NCBI GenBank assembly: GCA_900315745.1 | Contig: ONAG01000042.1 | Coordinates: 1-44,178, forward strand | Length of the DNA: 44,178 bases | From: an uncultured Prevotellaceae bacterium | Lineage (GTDB): Bacteria; Bacteroidota; Bacteroidia; Bacteroidales; Bacteroidaceae | Direction of reading: 5' to 3' | Shown: positions 1 to 7,353 of the stretch, one piece after another | Layout: each line of letters begins with the position of its first letter | Position numbering within the stretch: the first letter of the stretch is position 1 | Position numbers and translations under genes: made by a program | Notes under the pieces: model-generated | Database searches by the model: none | The model's input: only the letters and a program-made list of their open reading frames with translations | What the model was told of the DNA's origin: nothing

Positions 1-602
1 TATTGTTGCATCATCTTACGCAACATCTTCTTTGCCCGTGAAAGTTGTGATGATGAGGAATGTGGTTCTATGCCCAGCAAAGTTGCGATTTCCTTGTGTG
101 TCATGCCTTCAAAGACAGACAGACGAAACACTTGCCCGTAGCCTTCCGGCAGTTTGTCTATCAAACCTATCACCTCGGAAAATGGAATTCCCCTTACATC
201 CTTTTCTTTGGACGATAGGTTCTCACCATCTGATGATAGGTACTCACCATCGGACGATTGGTACTCACCATCGTCTTCATTTGATAGGTGTTCTGCATCG
301 TATGCTTCTTCGAGTGGAATGGTTGGCATGGCTTTCAGATGTTCCTTGCATTTGAAAGCCACATTCCTCACTATGGCCATCATCCATGGTTCTGCACGTC
401 GAGCATCACGCAATTTGTCAAACGAAGTGAAGATTATGACAAACGCGTCGTGAAGCACATCGTCCACCATCTGCTTGTCATTGATGTAACGACGGCATAC
501 GCCCCTCATACGCTGGGCGTATGCCTTGTACAGTTCTCCGAGGGCTTCAGCATCCCCCCGCCTGCATCGTTCTATCAATTGCACTATCTCCATCGCCAAC
601 AT
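1..602 (-). CDS. ECF-type RNA polymerase sigma factor (3' end at window edge)
   Basis: Translating the minus strand from ATG at 602 gives 200 residues of a sigma-70 family extracytoplasmic-function factor. Region 2 covers about residues 10-85 (acidic DDVLHDAF-type core-binding helix near 47-54). Region 4 covers about 143-197 with the HTH segment THKEIATLLGIEP. The last visible codons are followed by TA, so the stop probably lies one base outside the window. A second in-frame ATG at 593 is an alternative start. The linker (residues 111-131) holds three tandem copies of a seven-residue unit (DGEYQSS type), which is unusual for the family. No anti-sigma gene is visible; it could lie beyond the left edge. 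The family function, directing RNA polymerase to envelope-stress or uptake genes, is known; the regulon here is unknown. Confidence 0.85.
   Translation of the reverse strand, partial: MLAMEIVQLIERCRRGDAEALGELYKAYAQRMRGVCRRYINDKQMVDDVLHDAFVIIFTSFDKLRDARRAEPWMMAIVRNVAFKCKEHLKAMPTIPLEEAYDAEHLSNEDDGEYQSSDGEYLSSDGENLSSKEKDVRGIPFSEVIGLIDKLPEGYGQVFRLSVFEGMTHKEIATLLGIEPHSSSSQLSRAKKMLRKMMQQ
210..272 (-). repeat. Three 21-bp tandem repeats inside the ECF sigma linker
   Basis: Three in-frame 21-bp units occupy 210-230, 231-251 and 252-272. Each encodes a seven-residue unit DGE(Y/N)(Q/L)SS between sigma regions 2 and 4. The units differ at only a few bases. Being multiples of three, copy-number changes would keep the frame. 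Confidence 0.9.
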
Positions 603-608
603 AATGAC

Positions 609-624
609 ACTATATGTATATAGT
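609..624. promoter_or_regulatory. AT-rich dyad just upstream of the ECF sigma start
   Basis: ACTATAT and ATATAGT form 7-bp arms around GT, directly upstream of the sigma ATG at 602. It could be an operator or part of an autoregulated promoter. The stretch 603-741 is otherwise AT-rich with no credible gene. Function is inference. Confidence 0.3.
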
Positions 625-741
625 CCGACTTTTATCAAAAGACTGCATGGAAAACTCTATTTTTTTGCTTTTTTTTATGTTTTTCTTGTTTTCATGTTGT
701 GTAAAGTGCAAAACAGGTTGCAAGAATACAGAAAAAACACG

Positions 742-779
742 AAAAAACCTCGGCAAAGTTCCTAAAAGGGATGCCGAGG
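742..779 (-). terminator. Rho-independent terminator after the Crp-like gene
   Basis: CCTCGGCA (748-755) and TGCCGAGG (772-779) form a perfect 8-bp stem with a 16-nt loop. Read on the minus strand the stem is followed by a run of six T and then more T-rich sequence. It lies 44 nt or more past the stop of the regulator that ends at 823 and upstream of the sigma gene at 602, so it should separate the two transcripts. Confidence 0.75.
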
Positions 780-783
780 GTGC

Positions 784-803
784 AAGTCTGAACATTTGTT
801 CAG
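784..803. repeat. Copy 1 of a shared palindrome (CTGAACA-tt-TGTTCAG)
   Basis: Positions 788-803 form a perfect 16-bp dyad. Including four flanking bases, 784-803 is identical to 3976-3995. It sits between the stop of the Crp-like gene and its terminator, and 186 bp upstream of an ECF sigma start. The CTGAA-N6-TTCAG geometry resembles a Crp/Fnr-family operator layout; it could also be an RNA hairpin. Confidence 0.6.
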
Positions 804-822
804 TATTCTATCTTTTTTGTGG

Positions 823-1395
823 TTAGTTTTCGAATGTAACAGCCTTTCTGATGCGTGATAATTGTTGTGGTGTGAGGTTCAGAAAAGAGGCGATGGCATT
901 CAACGGCAGGTGTTCCACGATACCGGGGCAGCGGCGGAGCAACAACTCATAACGCTCGCGAGGTGTGGCACGATGGAAATCCAAATAGCGGGAACGTGCC
1001 TGTGTAAGCAGGTGCTCGGCAATGATACTCCGTAGTTCCATGGCTGTCATGTCTTGGTTGAACAATTGCTTCATCTGTTTGCCGCTCACCATGAACACGT
1101 TGCTGGGCATCATGGCTTCAATGGTGGTAAGTGATGGGTTGCCGCTAAGGCAACTTGGATAATCGCCCACAAACTCACCTTCGAAAGAGAACCACGTGAT
1201 ATGCTCCTTGTTGTCGCTGATGCCTTTTGTTACATACTTGAAGCAGCCTTTGGCTACGAAACCAAACCACACGGATGGCTTACCTTCACACTCCATCTGT
1301 TCTCCTTTCTGAAAACTTACAACCTTGCCTTCTCGCTCACAGAATTCGCGAAGTACCTGGATGTCAATGCTGTTTGTTCCGAATTTTTGTTCCAT
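823..1395 (-). CDS. Crp/Fnr-family transcriptional regulator
   Basis: A protein of about 190 residues with an N-terminal cyclic-nucleotide-binding-like beta-barrel (segments GKVVSFQKGEQM and GEFVGDYPSCL) and a C-terminal HTH (LPLNAIASFLNLTPQQLSRIRK). I chose the ATG at 1395 because it lies one base after the TGA of the upstream lipoprotein gene (TGACATG), typical translational coupling. A longer reading from 1461 would overlap that gene by 65 bp. The Arg/Ser cAMP-binding motif is not evident, so the ligand is unknown. Many Bacteroidota have such Crp-like proteins of unknown effector. It is the last gene of the apparent cassette that starts with the sigma factor at 3831. Confidence 0.85.
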   Translation of the reverse strand: MEQKFGTNSIDIQVLREFCEREGKVVSFQKGEQMECEGKPSVWFGFVAKGCFKYVTKGISDNKEHITWFSFEGEFVGDYPSCLSGNPSLTTIEAMMPSNVFMVSGKQMKQLFNQDMTAMELRSIIAEHLLTQARSRYLDFHRATPRERYELLLRRCPGIVEHLPLNAIASFLNLTPQQLSRIRKAVTFEN

Positions 1396-1396
1396 G

Positions 1397-1963
1397 TCAC
1401 TGGGTGGCGTTTCTTCGTTGATAGTTAGCCCATCCATTCTCATCATTGAAGAAGGCTCCATTAATGCTTAATGTTTGCTCATTTGCATATCCAAACACCA
1501 AGTCGTTTTGGTAAGCATTGCTAACGTGCTTTTCTTTATTGTCGAATGTTGCTTCCAATATTAGGCTGTTGTGCTTTTCTGCACCCGTACCATTCCAGTA
1601 GGCAAGGCGCCACTTGCCTGTGAATGTGCCACACATTTCCTCCAAATCCTCCCAGTCGGTATAGCGCTGTTTCCCATCTATGGTGACTAATGAACGCGTC
1701 TGCCATCTGCGGTTTCCGGTGAGAATTCCTCCTTCGTGGAAGGTCAGTTTTTCTGTGAAATGGTGCTTTTCACCAATATGTTCATAATACCATGTGCCAA
1801 TGATGATTTTTCCATATTGTTTGTTGAGTTGCTCGGTTTTTTCATGTGCCTCGGGGTCTGCCCATTCCGGGTCACTGCTGTTGCAAGAATCGAGGGTGAA
1901 AACTACAAGGGCGAGCAAGGAAATTAAGGTTCCACAACTCAATGCGCTACTTAAATGTTTCAT
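1397..1963 (-). CDS. Putative lipoprotein, lipocalin-like character
   Basis: A 188-residue protein starting MKHLSSALS, with a hydrophobic signal segment ending in a lipobox-like LDSC, so it is probably a lipid-anchored envelope protein. The start at 1963 has a strong AAAAGGA site just upstream; the in-frame ATG at 2026 would add a non-signal extension. The mature part is Trp/Tyr-rich, with GTWYYEHIGEKHHF and GTFTGKWRLAYW segments recalling the G-x-W strand of lipocalin-like Bacteroidota lipoproteins. That assignment is weak. It is coupled to the Crp-like gene (one-base gap) and lies downstream of the sigma/anti-sigma pair, so it may be an output or sensor of that cassette. Confidence 0.7.
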   Translation of the reverse strand: MKHLSSALSCGTLISLLALVVFTLDSCNSSDPEWADPEAHEKTEQLNKQYGKIIIGTWYYEHIGEKHHFTEKLTFHEGGILTGNRRWQTRSLVTIDGKQRYTDWEDLEEMCGTFTGKWRLAYWNGTGAEKHNSLILEATFDNKEKHVSNAYQNDLVFGYANEQTLSINGAFFNDENGWANYQRRNATQ

Positions 1964-2033
1964 TCCTTTTCTTTTTTTGTTCCTACAAATAATAACGTTT
2001 TCTTTAGGAAAATCTTGCATCTTCAAACGTTTT

Positions 2034-2195
2034 TTATGTCAGTTGTTTCCCTTGATTATTCCACCCACCTCGTCGCTGTTCTCTATTGTTGTCTCTGTCT
2101 TCTATGGATAAAAGGGATAGCCTCGACATCGCGTCGAAGCCATCCATGAATGACCCATTAGTGAGAGAGTTTAATGGTGTCATGATTGTTTTCAT
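2034..2195 (-). CDS. Possible small protein, about 53 aa, unknown
   Basis: An open frame starting MKTIMTPLNSL fills the gap between the anti-sigma-like gene and the lipoprotein gene. Its ATG at 2195 is preceded by AAAAGGA, the same context as the lipoprotein start at 1963, which is the main support for translation. In-frame ATGs at 2216 and 2225 would extend it to overlap the upstream stop (2213). No signal peptide, membrane segment or known domain is visible; the C-terminal half is polar and Arg/Asn/Gln-rich. It may be a non-coding spacer. Confidence 0.3.
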   Translation of the reverse strand: MKTIMTPLNSLTNGSFMDGFDAMSRLSLLSIEDRDNNREQRRGGWNNQGKQLT

Positions 2196-2212
2196 TCCTT
2201 TTGTTGTTTTTT

Positions 2213-3328
2213 TCATAACAAACATATGCCATTGTTCATGTGGAAATCTGATATCATTTGATTGTTTATGAGTGGTACTGATGAATGATTCTTGCCATTG
2301 GCTTTCGCCTTTTTCGTTTTTATTAGTATGATGTCATTTGTCCGACCATAGGGTCCTTCCATAATGGCATTGGCGGAACCGCGTTTCAGCATACGCACCT
2401 CCTCTATGTTTTCAGAGGGAAGTTGAATAACAGTCTCCTTGCTAACCCTTTCTCCATCGATTTTATAGACCACAGAGTCGTCGTGCATTTCTGTGTATAA
2501 TGTTATCAAACCGTTGTCCGAACTCATGGCTATCTGTTTTGTGGTATTACCATCGAAGATAATCATGGTTTCAAAAGAGACCTCTCCTGATGTCATGAAG
2601 TTCGGTATGCTTCCTTTCCCTCTGGAATAATTGGCCGTGGTGACATTCAAGGGATATTGGTGGCTTTCCGGTTCATTAACTGTTGACCACACATCAATCT
2701 CGCTTTGCATTTCCGTTTGATGTGTCTCGTTTGACACTGTGGTTGGTCTTTCCTGTTCCACTACTTCTTCTGTTATAATTATGGATTTGCTTGTCATAGC
2801 CTCTTCATTGCCATCTTCCAAAGGTGTTGGATTATGAGATTCTGTTTCTGCTTTCTCGGTAGAGGCTTGGAATGTTGCTTCTTTTTCTTGTTGCATGTTA
2901 ATGCCTTCCTTCTTTGTCTCATTGGAGTAGCGTGGATTCATGCTCGTTTTCTTCACATATTGTTGAGCAATGGGAACTTCTTCTGTCTTCTTTGTTGTCA
3001 AGACGAAAGCAAGGATGACAGCTGCCGCAAATAATGTTGGCCATGACAAAATGGATGCTTTTTTCCTTGTTTTGATTGTTCCAATCTCTTTATGTTCTTT
3101 CATCATTTTGTCGAATTCTTTTTCTTTCTTATCTGACAATTCAACATTTGTTCTACACTTGTTGGCTGTAGTGATAATGAGTTTTGCATCCTCCTCTTCC
3201 GGGGGCAGTTCGTTTTTGGCATGTGTATAGTAGTCCAGAAGAAGTCGTTCCTCTTCAATGCTCGTATCTGCATTAAGATAACGTTGGATCATTTCCTGTC
3301 GTTTCGCCTTGTTGTTCAAGTCTGTCAT
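2213..3328 (-). CDS. Anti-sigma-like membrane protein with TonB-plug-like C-terminus
   Basis: A 371-residue protein whose ATG at 3328 overlaps the stop of the ECF sigma gene by one base (TAATG). The N-terminal ~90 residues are polar, charged and probably cytoplasmic. One membrane helix lies at about residues 92-110 (LSWPTLFAAAVILAFVL). The remaining ~260 residues should be periplasmic. They comprise a low-complexity Glu/Thr-rich stretch and then an ending (VVYKIDGERV, IEEVRMLKRGSANAIMEGPYG, NDIILIKTKK) that resembles the plug motif of TonB-dependent receptors, where an IDG segment is followed by a V-L-K-x-x-x-A-x-A-x-Y-G-like segment and IIIKTKK. Position and topology support an anti-sigma role; no canonical FecR domain is recognisable. 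An in-frame ATG at 3382 would overlap the sigma gene more deeply and is unlikely. Confidence 0.7.
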   Translation of the reverse strand: MTDLNNKAKRQEMIQRYLNADTSIEEERLLLDYYTHAKNELPPEEEDAKLIITTANKCRTNVELSDKKEKEFDKMMKEHKEIGTIKTRKKASILSWPTLFAAAVILAFVLTTKKTEEVPIAQQYVKKTSMNPRYSNETKKEGINMQQEKEATFQASTEKAETESHNPTPLEDGNEEAMTSKSIIITEEVVEQERPTTVSNETHQTEMQSEIDVWSTVNEPESHQYPLNVTTANYSRGKGSIPNFMTSGEVSFETMIIFDGNTTKQIAMSSDNGLITLYTEMHDDSVVYKIDGERVSKETVIQLPSENIEEVRMLKRGSANAIMEGPYGRTNDIILIKTKKAKANGKNHSSVPLINNQMISDFHMNNGICLL

Positions 3329-3831
3329 TACCTTTTCCTCCCCAATTTTAATGTCATCATCAATTGCTTTCTTGCACCACAAATCATGGTTTTGGCACTG
3401 GCTGGCGTCGCGCCGCAGGCAGCTGCGATTTCTTTCATCGTCATGCCCTCGGCACGCATGATGAGCATCCTTTGCTCAGTGGCTGACAGCATTGCCATGG
3501 CGTGACCGACAATTTCTTCCGTATCATGCACAATGGCTTGATGGTCGGATTGCGTGCTGGACAAAGCGCAGACCGTGTCATCCAGGGTGTCGTGTTTTGT
3601 GCCTGCCTGTTTCAGCATGTCGATGCAGACGTTCTTGGCTATTTTTACTGCCAATGCCTCGGGACACTGATAGCCATCCAGCCTGTCGCGAATCTGCCAA
3701 AGGCGCAACAGTGTTTCCTGAACGGCATCTTCAGCATCGTATGCCAATTCCTGTCGGTCGAAAAAACTCCGACACAAGGAAATGAGCCTTGGACGTATGG
3801 CAATGGCTATATGTTGAAAGTCGTCTTGCAT
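3328..3831 (-). CDS. ECF-type RNA polymerase sigma factor
   Basis: A 167-residue sigma factor. Region 2 is at about residues 8-75 (YDAEDAVQETLLRLW is the core-binding helix) and region 4 at about 105-158 (LSATEQRMLIMRAEGMTMKEIAAACG, then an HTH). I chose ATG 3831 because region 2 begins right after it; the longer open frame back to 3987 runs through a Leu-rich non-sigma sequence and the large palindrome. The next gene overlaps by one base and encodes a one-pass membrane protein, the usual sigma/anti-sigma arrangement. The C-terminal end is basic. The signal and regulon are unknown. Confidence 0.88.
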   Translation of the reverse strand: MQDDFQHIAIAIRPRLISLCRSFFDRQELAYDAEDAVQETLLRLWQIRDRLDGYQCPEALAVKIAKNVCIDMLKQAGTKHDTLDDTVCALSSTQSDHQAIVHDTEEIVGHAMAMLSATEQRMLIMRAEGMTMKEIAAACGATPASAKTMICGARKQLMMTLKLGRKR

Positions 3832-3968
3832 GTAGTCTTCTGCACTATACACGAATGAGAGAGGAAAAGGTAAACTAAAAAATGCAGCATGGCATCCGTT
3901 TTTCCTCTGGCAAAGTAACAACAAACAGCATGAAAAAGCCTTCAATACAATCAAGAAAAGAGGTGTTG

Positions 3969-4006
3969 AGGTTGAAAGTCTGAACATTTGTTCAGACTTT
4001 CAACCT
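3969..4006. repeat. 38-bp near-perfect palindrome containing copy 2 of the shared motif
   Basis: Arms 3969-3986 and 3989-4006 are perfect 18-bp inverted repeats around TT. The inner CTGAACA-tt-TGTTCAG with its AAGT flank is identical to 784-803. It lies 33 bp beyond the DUF3098 stop and 138 bp upstream of the ECF sigma start at 3831. It could terminate the DUF3098 transcript, although the T-tract that follows on the minus strand is poor, or serve as a regulator site. Confidence 0.85.
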
Positions 4007-4010
4007 ATTT

Positions 4011-4048
4011 TTGTGCGGTCATTCATGTATTTGTGCGGTCATTCATGT
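4011..4048. repeat. Tandem 20-bp duplication spanning the DUF3098 stop codon
   Basis: The 18-bp stretch TTGTGCGGTCATTCATGT occurs at 4011-4028 and again at 4031-4048, period 20. The second copy contains the last codons and TGA of the DUF3098 gene, so the gene's end is duplicated once into its 3' untranslated region. Confidence 0.9.
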
Positions 4049-4278
4049 TTCCATAAGATTCCCACAATGATGGCAATGTAGCCTGTGAGGCACACTATCG
4101 GAGCGATGACAATTCGGCGTGTGGAGAAGATTTCTTCTTGGAAGTCGGTTTCCGTACTGCCATCTCCTGCCATGAGCATAAAACCTACGGTGATGGTCAC
4201 ACAGGCTAAGAGAATGATTGCATAGTTCGTGCGACCAAACAATTTATGTGGTTCATTTGTTTTGGAGTTGGTTGGCAT
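4039..4278 (-). CDS. DUF3098 family small membrane protein
   Basis: About 79 residues with two membrane segments (YAIILLACVTITVGFMLMAG and IVIAPIVCLTGYIAIIVGILW) separated by a polar loop ending in FSTRRI. This pattern (LFGRTNY, GFMLMAGDGS, EIFSTRRIVIAPIV) matches the DUF3098 family of Bacteroidota. The function is unknown; I recall members lying near envelope or division genes. The start at 4278 overlaps the end of the DUF2723 gene (stop at 4253) by 26 bp; an upstream ATG at 4320 would overlap more. It is likely co-transcribed with that gene. Confidence 0.8.
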   Translation of the reverse strand: MPTNSKTNEPHKLFGRTNYAIILLACVTITVGFMLMAGDGSTETDFQEEIFSTRRIVIAPIVCLTGYIAIIVGILWKHE

Positions 4279-7200
4279 GTCTTTCAAATTTTTGATGGTA
4301 TTTTCTAACAAGTTGTTCACGTTTATGACTATAGGCGGTGCCCAATGATTGCTGCATGGTCTTCAGCCATACGATAGCAGTGTATGTGGATGCCTGCTGT
4401 CGATTGGTTCCAATCGTTTCAATCCATGACAGCCATTCGTCGCTTCTCATGAGCAGGTCGGAAAGGATGGCATCTCCACGTTCGTTAATGCCATTCTTAT
4501 AATAGCATCGCGCCAGGGATACAGCAGATTCTGTGTAGGGTATGTTGCAGGAGGGCAATTCCTTCTCCCATTTCTCTGCCACCGCCAATGCCCTCTGCTT
4601 GTCACCTCGCGACAGAAGACTGTCTATGAGGATGCTCATCACATATTGGTGGGTGTGTGCCATGCGCATGACATCCTCATCCACATATATCCCTTCTTGG
4701 TTTAGTCCTCCGTATTTGAAACGATGCATCACGTTCTCATACAACCGTTCTACGTCAACACGAGGACCTTCATTTTCAGGTGTTATTCGATATGCCATGC
4801 CTTCAAGCACATAATGGTCGCGCAAATAGGGTATCTCGCTTTCGCCCAAGCTGATGGAGGCATAGATAGGTCGGCCCCAATTGCCGTGTGATAGCATTTC
4901 AAGCACAAACAAGTCGTTTTTTTGCAAATAGTGTATGCCTTTCAGTGAGATGTTCATCTGATTTCCAACTGTAGTTACGGTAACAGTGTCGGTTGGTATG
5001 CAGTGTGTTTCAGGACTATCGCCGAGCACCCAGTGCTGGATGATGTTGCGTAATTCGAAGGGCTGGTCCCCAAACATCCTCCGTGCTTCTTCGGGGTGCT
5101 CTTCATAAAGTTCGAGGATGCTCTCCTTGAGTTCGGGCTTCACTTCCACCAAGTCGTTGTTTCCTTCCTGATAGTCAGACCGCTTCCAATAGAATGGTAG
5201 GGCAGGAGATTCGTAAGCAGGACGTTTCATTTGGTCGATATACCAGTCGGTATTAACGTACGACAGGTTGCAGTCACGGGTGTCGGTGCGCTTTCCTTCC
5301 ACCTCATGGTTATACCATAGTGGGAAAGTGTCGTTGTCGCCATTGGTGAGGATGATGGGATATCCCTCGCGAGACATGCTTTCCAAGTAGTTCAAGCCGA
5401 AGTCCCTGCAAGCATAACGGTTGGAACGGTCATGGTCGTCCCATGTTTGGCTCACCATTTGCAAGGGAATCATAATGCTCATGACAGAGGCTATGATGGC
5501 AGATGGCAATGACCTCTTGATTAATCGTTGTATGATGCTCCAAATGGTGAATGCTCCCATTCCTATCCATATTGAAAAAGCATAGAAAGAGCCGGCATAT
5601 ACATAGTCGCGTTCACGTGGGGGCTGTGGCGGTTGGTTGAGATACACTATGATGGCAAGTCCGGTCATTAGGAAGAGCAGTGCCACCACAACACTCTGTC
5701 TCCGTCCATAGCTCCCTTGCCGGTATTGCCAGCATAGTCCTAAAATGCCGAGTAACAGGGGAAGTCCGTAATAGACATTCCTGCCTTTGTTGGCGAGAAG
5801 GTCGGAGGGTAGTTTTGAAGTGTCGCTGTTAAGCAGCAGGTTGTCAATGAACCTTATCCCTGTAATCCATTGTCCGTGCTCCATTTCTCCCTGACTTTGG
5901 ATGTTGTTCTCTCGGCCTACGAAGTTCCAGAGGAAATAACGCCAGTACATGAAATTCACCTGATAGGTCAGGAAGAAACGTAGATTCTCGCGGGTGGTGG
6001 GCAGGTTGCCTCTTTTCTCCACTCCGCCCATCCACTGTTCATAAGCCTGGGCGTGCTGCGACGAGACCATACGAGGAAACCACATGTTGTCCTTATACAC
6101 ATATTTCGTGTGATGGGCTATGGTGGCGTATTTGTGTCCCGTACTGTCGTTGGTGATGTGGTAAATGGGGCGCCCTTCTTCCTTTTTCGCTACATAATAA
6201 TCACCATGTGGCTCATAGTCCAGTTCACTGCTATAGGCAGGTCCATAGAGCAAAGGGGTGTCGCCATATTGTTCCCGACTCAGGTAACTGCCAAGAGCAA
6301 ATACATTGTCGGGCGAGTTCTCGTCCATGGGAGGATGGGCTGACGACCGGATGAGGATGACGGCATAACAACTGAAACCTATCAGCAGCATCAAGATGCA
6401 CAAAGAAGTTATCTTGATGACTCTCTTGCGGGCTCGGCTTGCAATTATAATAGTTGCTATGAGCAACAAGATGAAAGAAGTGATGAGACCTATGTGTAAT
6501 GGAAGACCGAGAATGTTGACGAACAGCAGTTCTGCCCATCCTCCTATTTGGATGATTCCAGGAACAAAACAATACAATATGCCGAGAAGCACCAACATGC
6601 CTGCCACAAATGCTTTTGACTCGCCCCACCATGTCACGTGTCTCACCTTCTTGAAATATGCAACCAATGCCATGGCGGGTATGCATAGCAGATTGAGCAG
6701 GTGTACGCCAATCGACAAGCCTATGATGTAGGCTATGAGGATAATCCAACGGTCACTCTGAGGGCTGTCAGCCTCTTCTTCCCATTTCAGAATGAGCCAG
6801 AACACCAAAGCTGTGAGGAAACTTGAGAAAGCATACACCTCACTCTCTACGGCAGAGAACCGGAATGTGTCGCTGAACGTATATGCCATGGCACCTGTCA
6901 GACCACTCACCTCTATGAGAATGACTTGTGTGAGGGAGAGGGTGTCGCTTCTTTGTGTTAGCCGGCGGGTGAAGTGGGTGATGGTCCAGAACAAGAAGAG
7001 GATGCACCCTGCACTAAGCAAAGCCGACATGATGTTTATCATCCATGCCACTTCGGAAGGATCGCTCGCCAGTTGTGCGAACAGGTTGGCGGTGAGCATG
7101 AAGAATGGTGCTCCAGGAGGATGCCCGATTTCCAGTTTGTAGCCACTTGCTACAAACTCGGGACAGTCCCACAAACTGGCTGATGGCTCAGTCGTGAGAC

Positions 7201-7279
7201 AATAGGTGAGAGCGGCTATGGCGAATGCCAGCCACCCCATTAGAATGTCGATTCTTGAAAAAGTCTTTTGTCGTATCAT
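4253..7279 (-). CDS. DUF2723 membrane protein, putative protein O-glycosyltransferase
   Basis: A 1008-residue polytopic membrane protein. The N-terminal region has the DUF2723 hallmark: first membrane helix, then TTEPSASLWDCPEF and KLEIGHPPGAPFF (about residues 29-60), followed by many hydrophobic helices to about residue 600. A large soluble C-terminal domain (about 610-1008), likely periplasmic, contains a GDNDTFPLWY segment and a helical tail. The family resembles GT-C enzymes such as protein O-mannosyltransferases and is considered a lipid-sugar-dependent glycosyltransferase. Acceptor and sugar are inference here. A promoter-like TACTTTTG lies 23 bp upstream. Downstream is the overlapping DUF3098 gene; upstream is the tethered winged-helix regulator. 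Confidence 0.82.
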   Translation of the reverse strand: MIRQKTFSRIDILMGWLAFAIAALTYCLTTEPSASLWDCPEFVASGYKLEIGHPPGAPFFMLTANLFAQLASDPSEVAWMINIMSALLSAGCILFLFWTITHFTRRLTQRSDTLSLTQVILIEVSGLTGAMAYTFSDTFRFSAVESEVYAFSSFLTALVFWLILKWEEEADSPQSDRWIILIAYIIGLSIGVHLLNLLCIPAMALVAYFKKVRHVTWWGESKAFVAGMLVLLGILYCFVPGIIQIGGWAELLFVNILGLPLHIGLITSFILLLIATIIIASRARKRVIKITSLCILMLLIGFSCYAVILIRSSAHPPMDENSPDNVFALGSYLSREQYGDTPLLYGPAYSSELDYEPHGDYYVAKKEEGRPIYHITNDSTGHKYATIAHHTKYVYKDNMWFPRMVSSQHAQAYEQWMGGVEKRGNLPTTRENLRFFLTYQVNFMYWRYFLWNFVGRENNIQSQGEMEHGQWITGIRFIDNLLLNSDTSKLPSDLLANKGRNVYYGLPLLLGILGLCWQYRQGSYGRRQSVVVALLFLMTGLAIIVYLNQPPQPPRERDYVYAGSFYAFSIWIGMGAFTIWSIIQRLIKRSLPSAIIASVMSIMIPLQMVSQTWDDHDRSNRYACRDFGLNYLESMSREGYPIILTNGDNDTFPLWYNHEVEGKRTDTRDCNLSYVNTDWYIDQMKRPAYESPALPFYWKRSDYQEGNNDLVEVKPELKESILELYEEHPEEARRMFGDQPFELRNIIQHWVLGDSPETHCIPTDTVTVTTVGNQMNISLKGIHYLQKNDLFVLEMLSHGNWGRPIYASISLGESEIPYLRDHYVLEGMAYRITPENEGPRVDVERLYENVMHRFKYGGLNQEGIYVDEDVMRMAHTHQYVMSILIDSLLSRGDKQRALAVAEKWEKELPSCNIPYTESAVSLARCYYKNGINERGDAILSDLLMRSDEWLSWIETIGTNRQQASTYTAIVWLKTMQQSLGTAYSHKREQLVRKYHQKFERHANQLQNK

Positions 7280-7301
7280 ACCGTTGTTTTGAGTTTTGCT
7301 G

Positions 7302-7309
7302 CAAAAGTA
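7302..7309 (-). promoter_or_regulatory. Bacteroidota -7 box upstream of the DUF2723 gene
   Basis: The minus strand reads TACTTTTG, matching TAnnTTTG, 23 bp before the ATG at 7279. No convincing -33 TTG is found at the usual distance. It suggests the DUF2723 gene can be transcribed separately from the regulator upstream. Confidence 0.45.
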
Positions 7310-7353
7310 GCATTTCCAACGGCTGTGACGCGAAAAAAGACCTTACATCTGTC

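Noticed and set aside
32-453. Plus-strand open frames over the first ECF sigma gene
   Set aside because: They are antisense shadows; the minus strand encodes a complete sigma factor with clear regions 2 and 4.
3492-3858. Plus-strand ORFs inside the ECF sigma gene at 3328-3831
   Set aside because: Shadow frames with Cys/Arg-rich, non-protein-like composition.
3832-3987. Longer N-terminus for the ECF sigma factor starting at 3987
   Set aside because: The extension is Leu/Cys-rich non-sigma sequence running through the palindrome; family length fits ATG 3831.
6231-6749. 172-codon minus-strand ORF inside the DUF2723 gene
   Set aside because: Alternative frame of a long, clearly conserved coding region; His/Arg-rich shadow composition.
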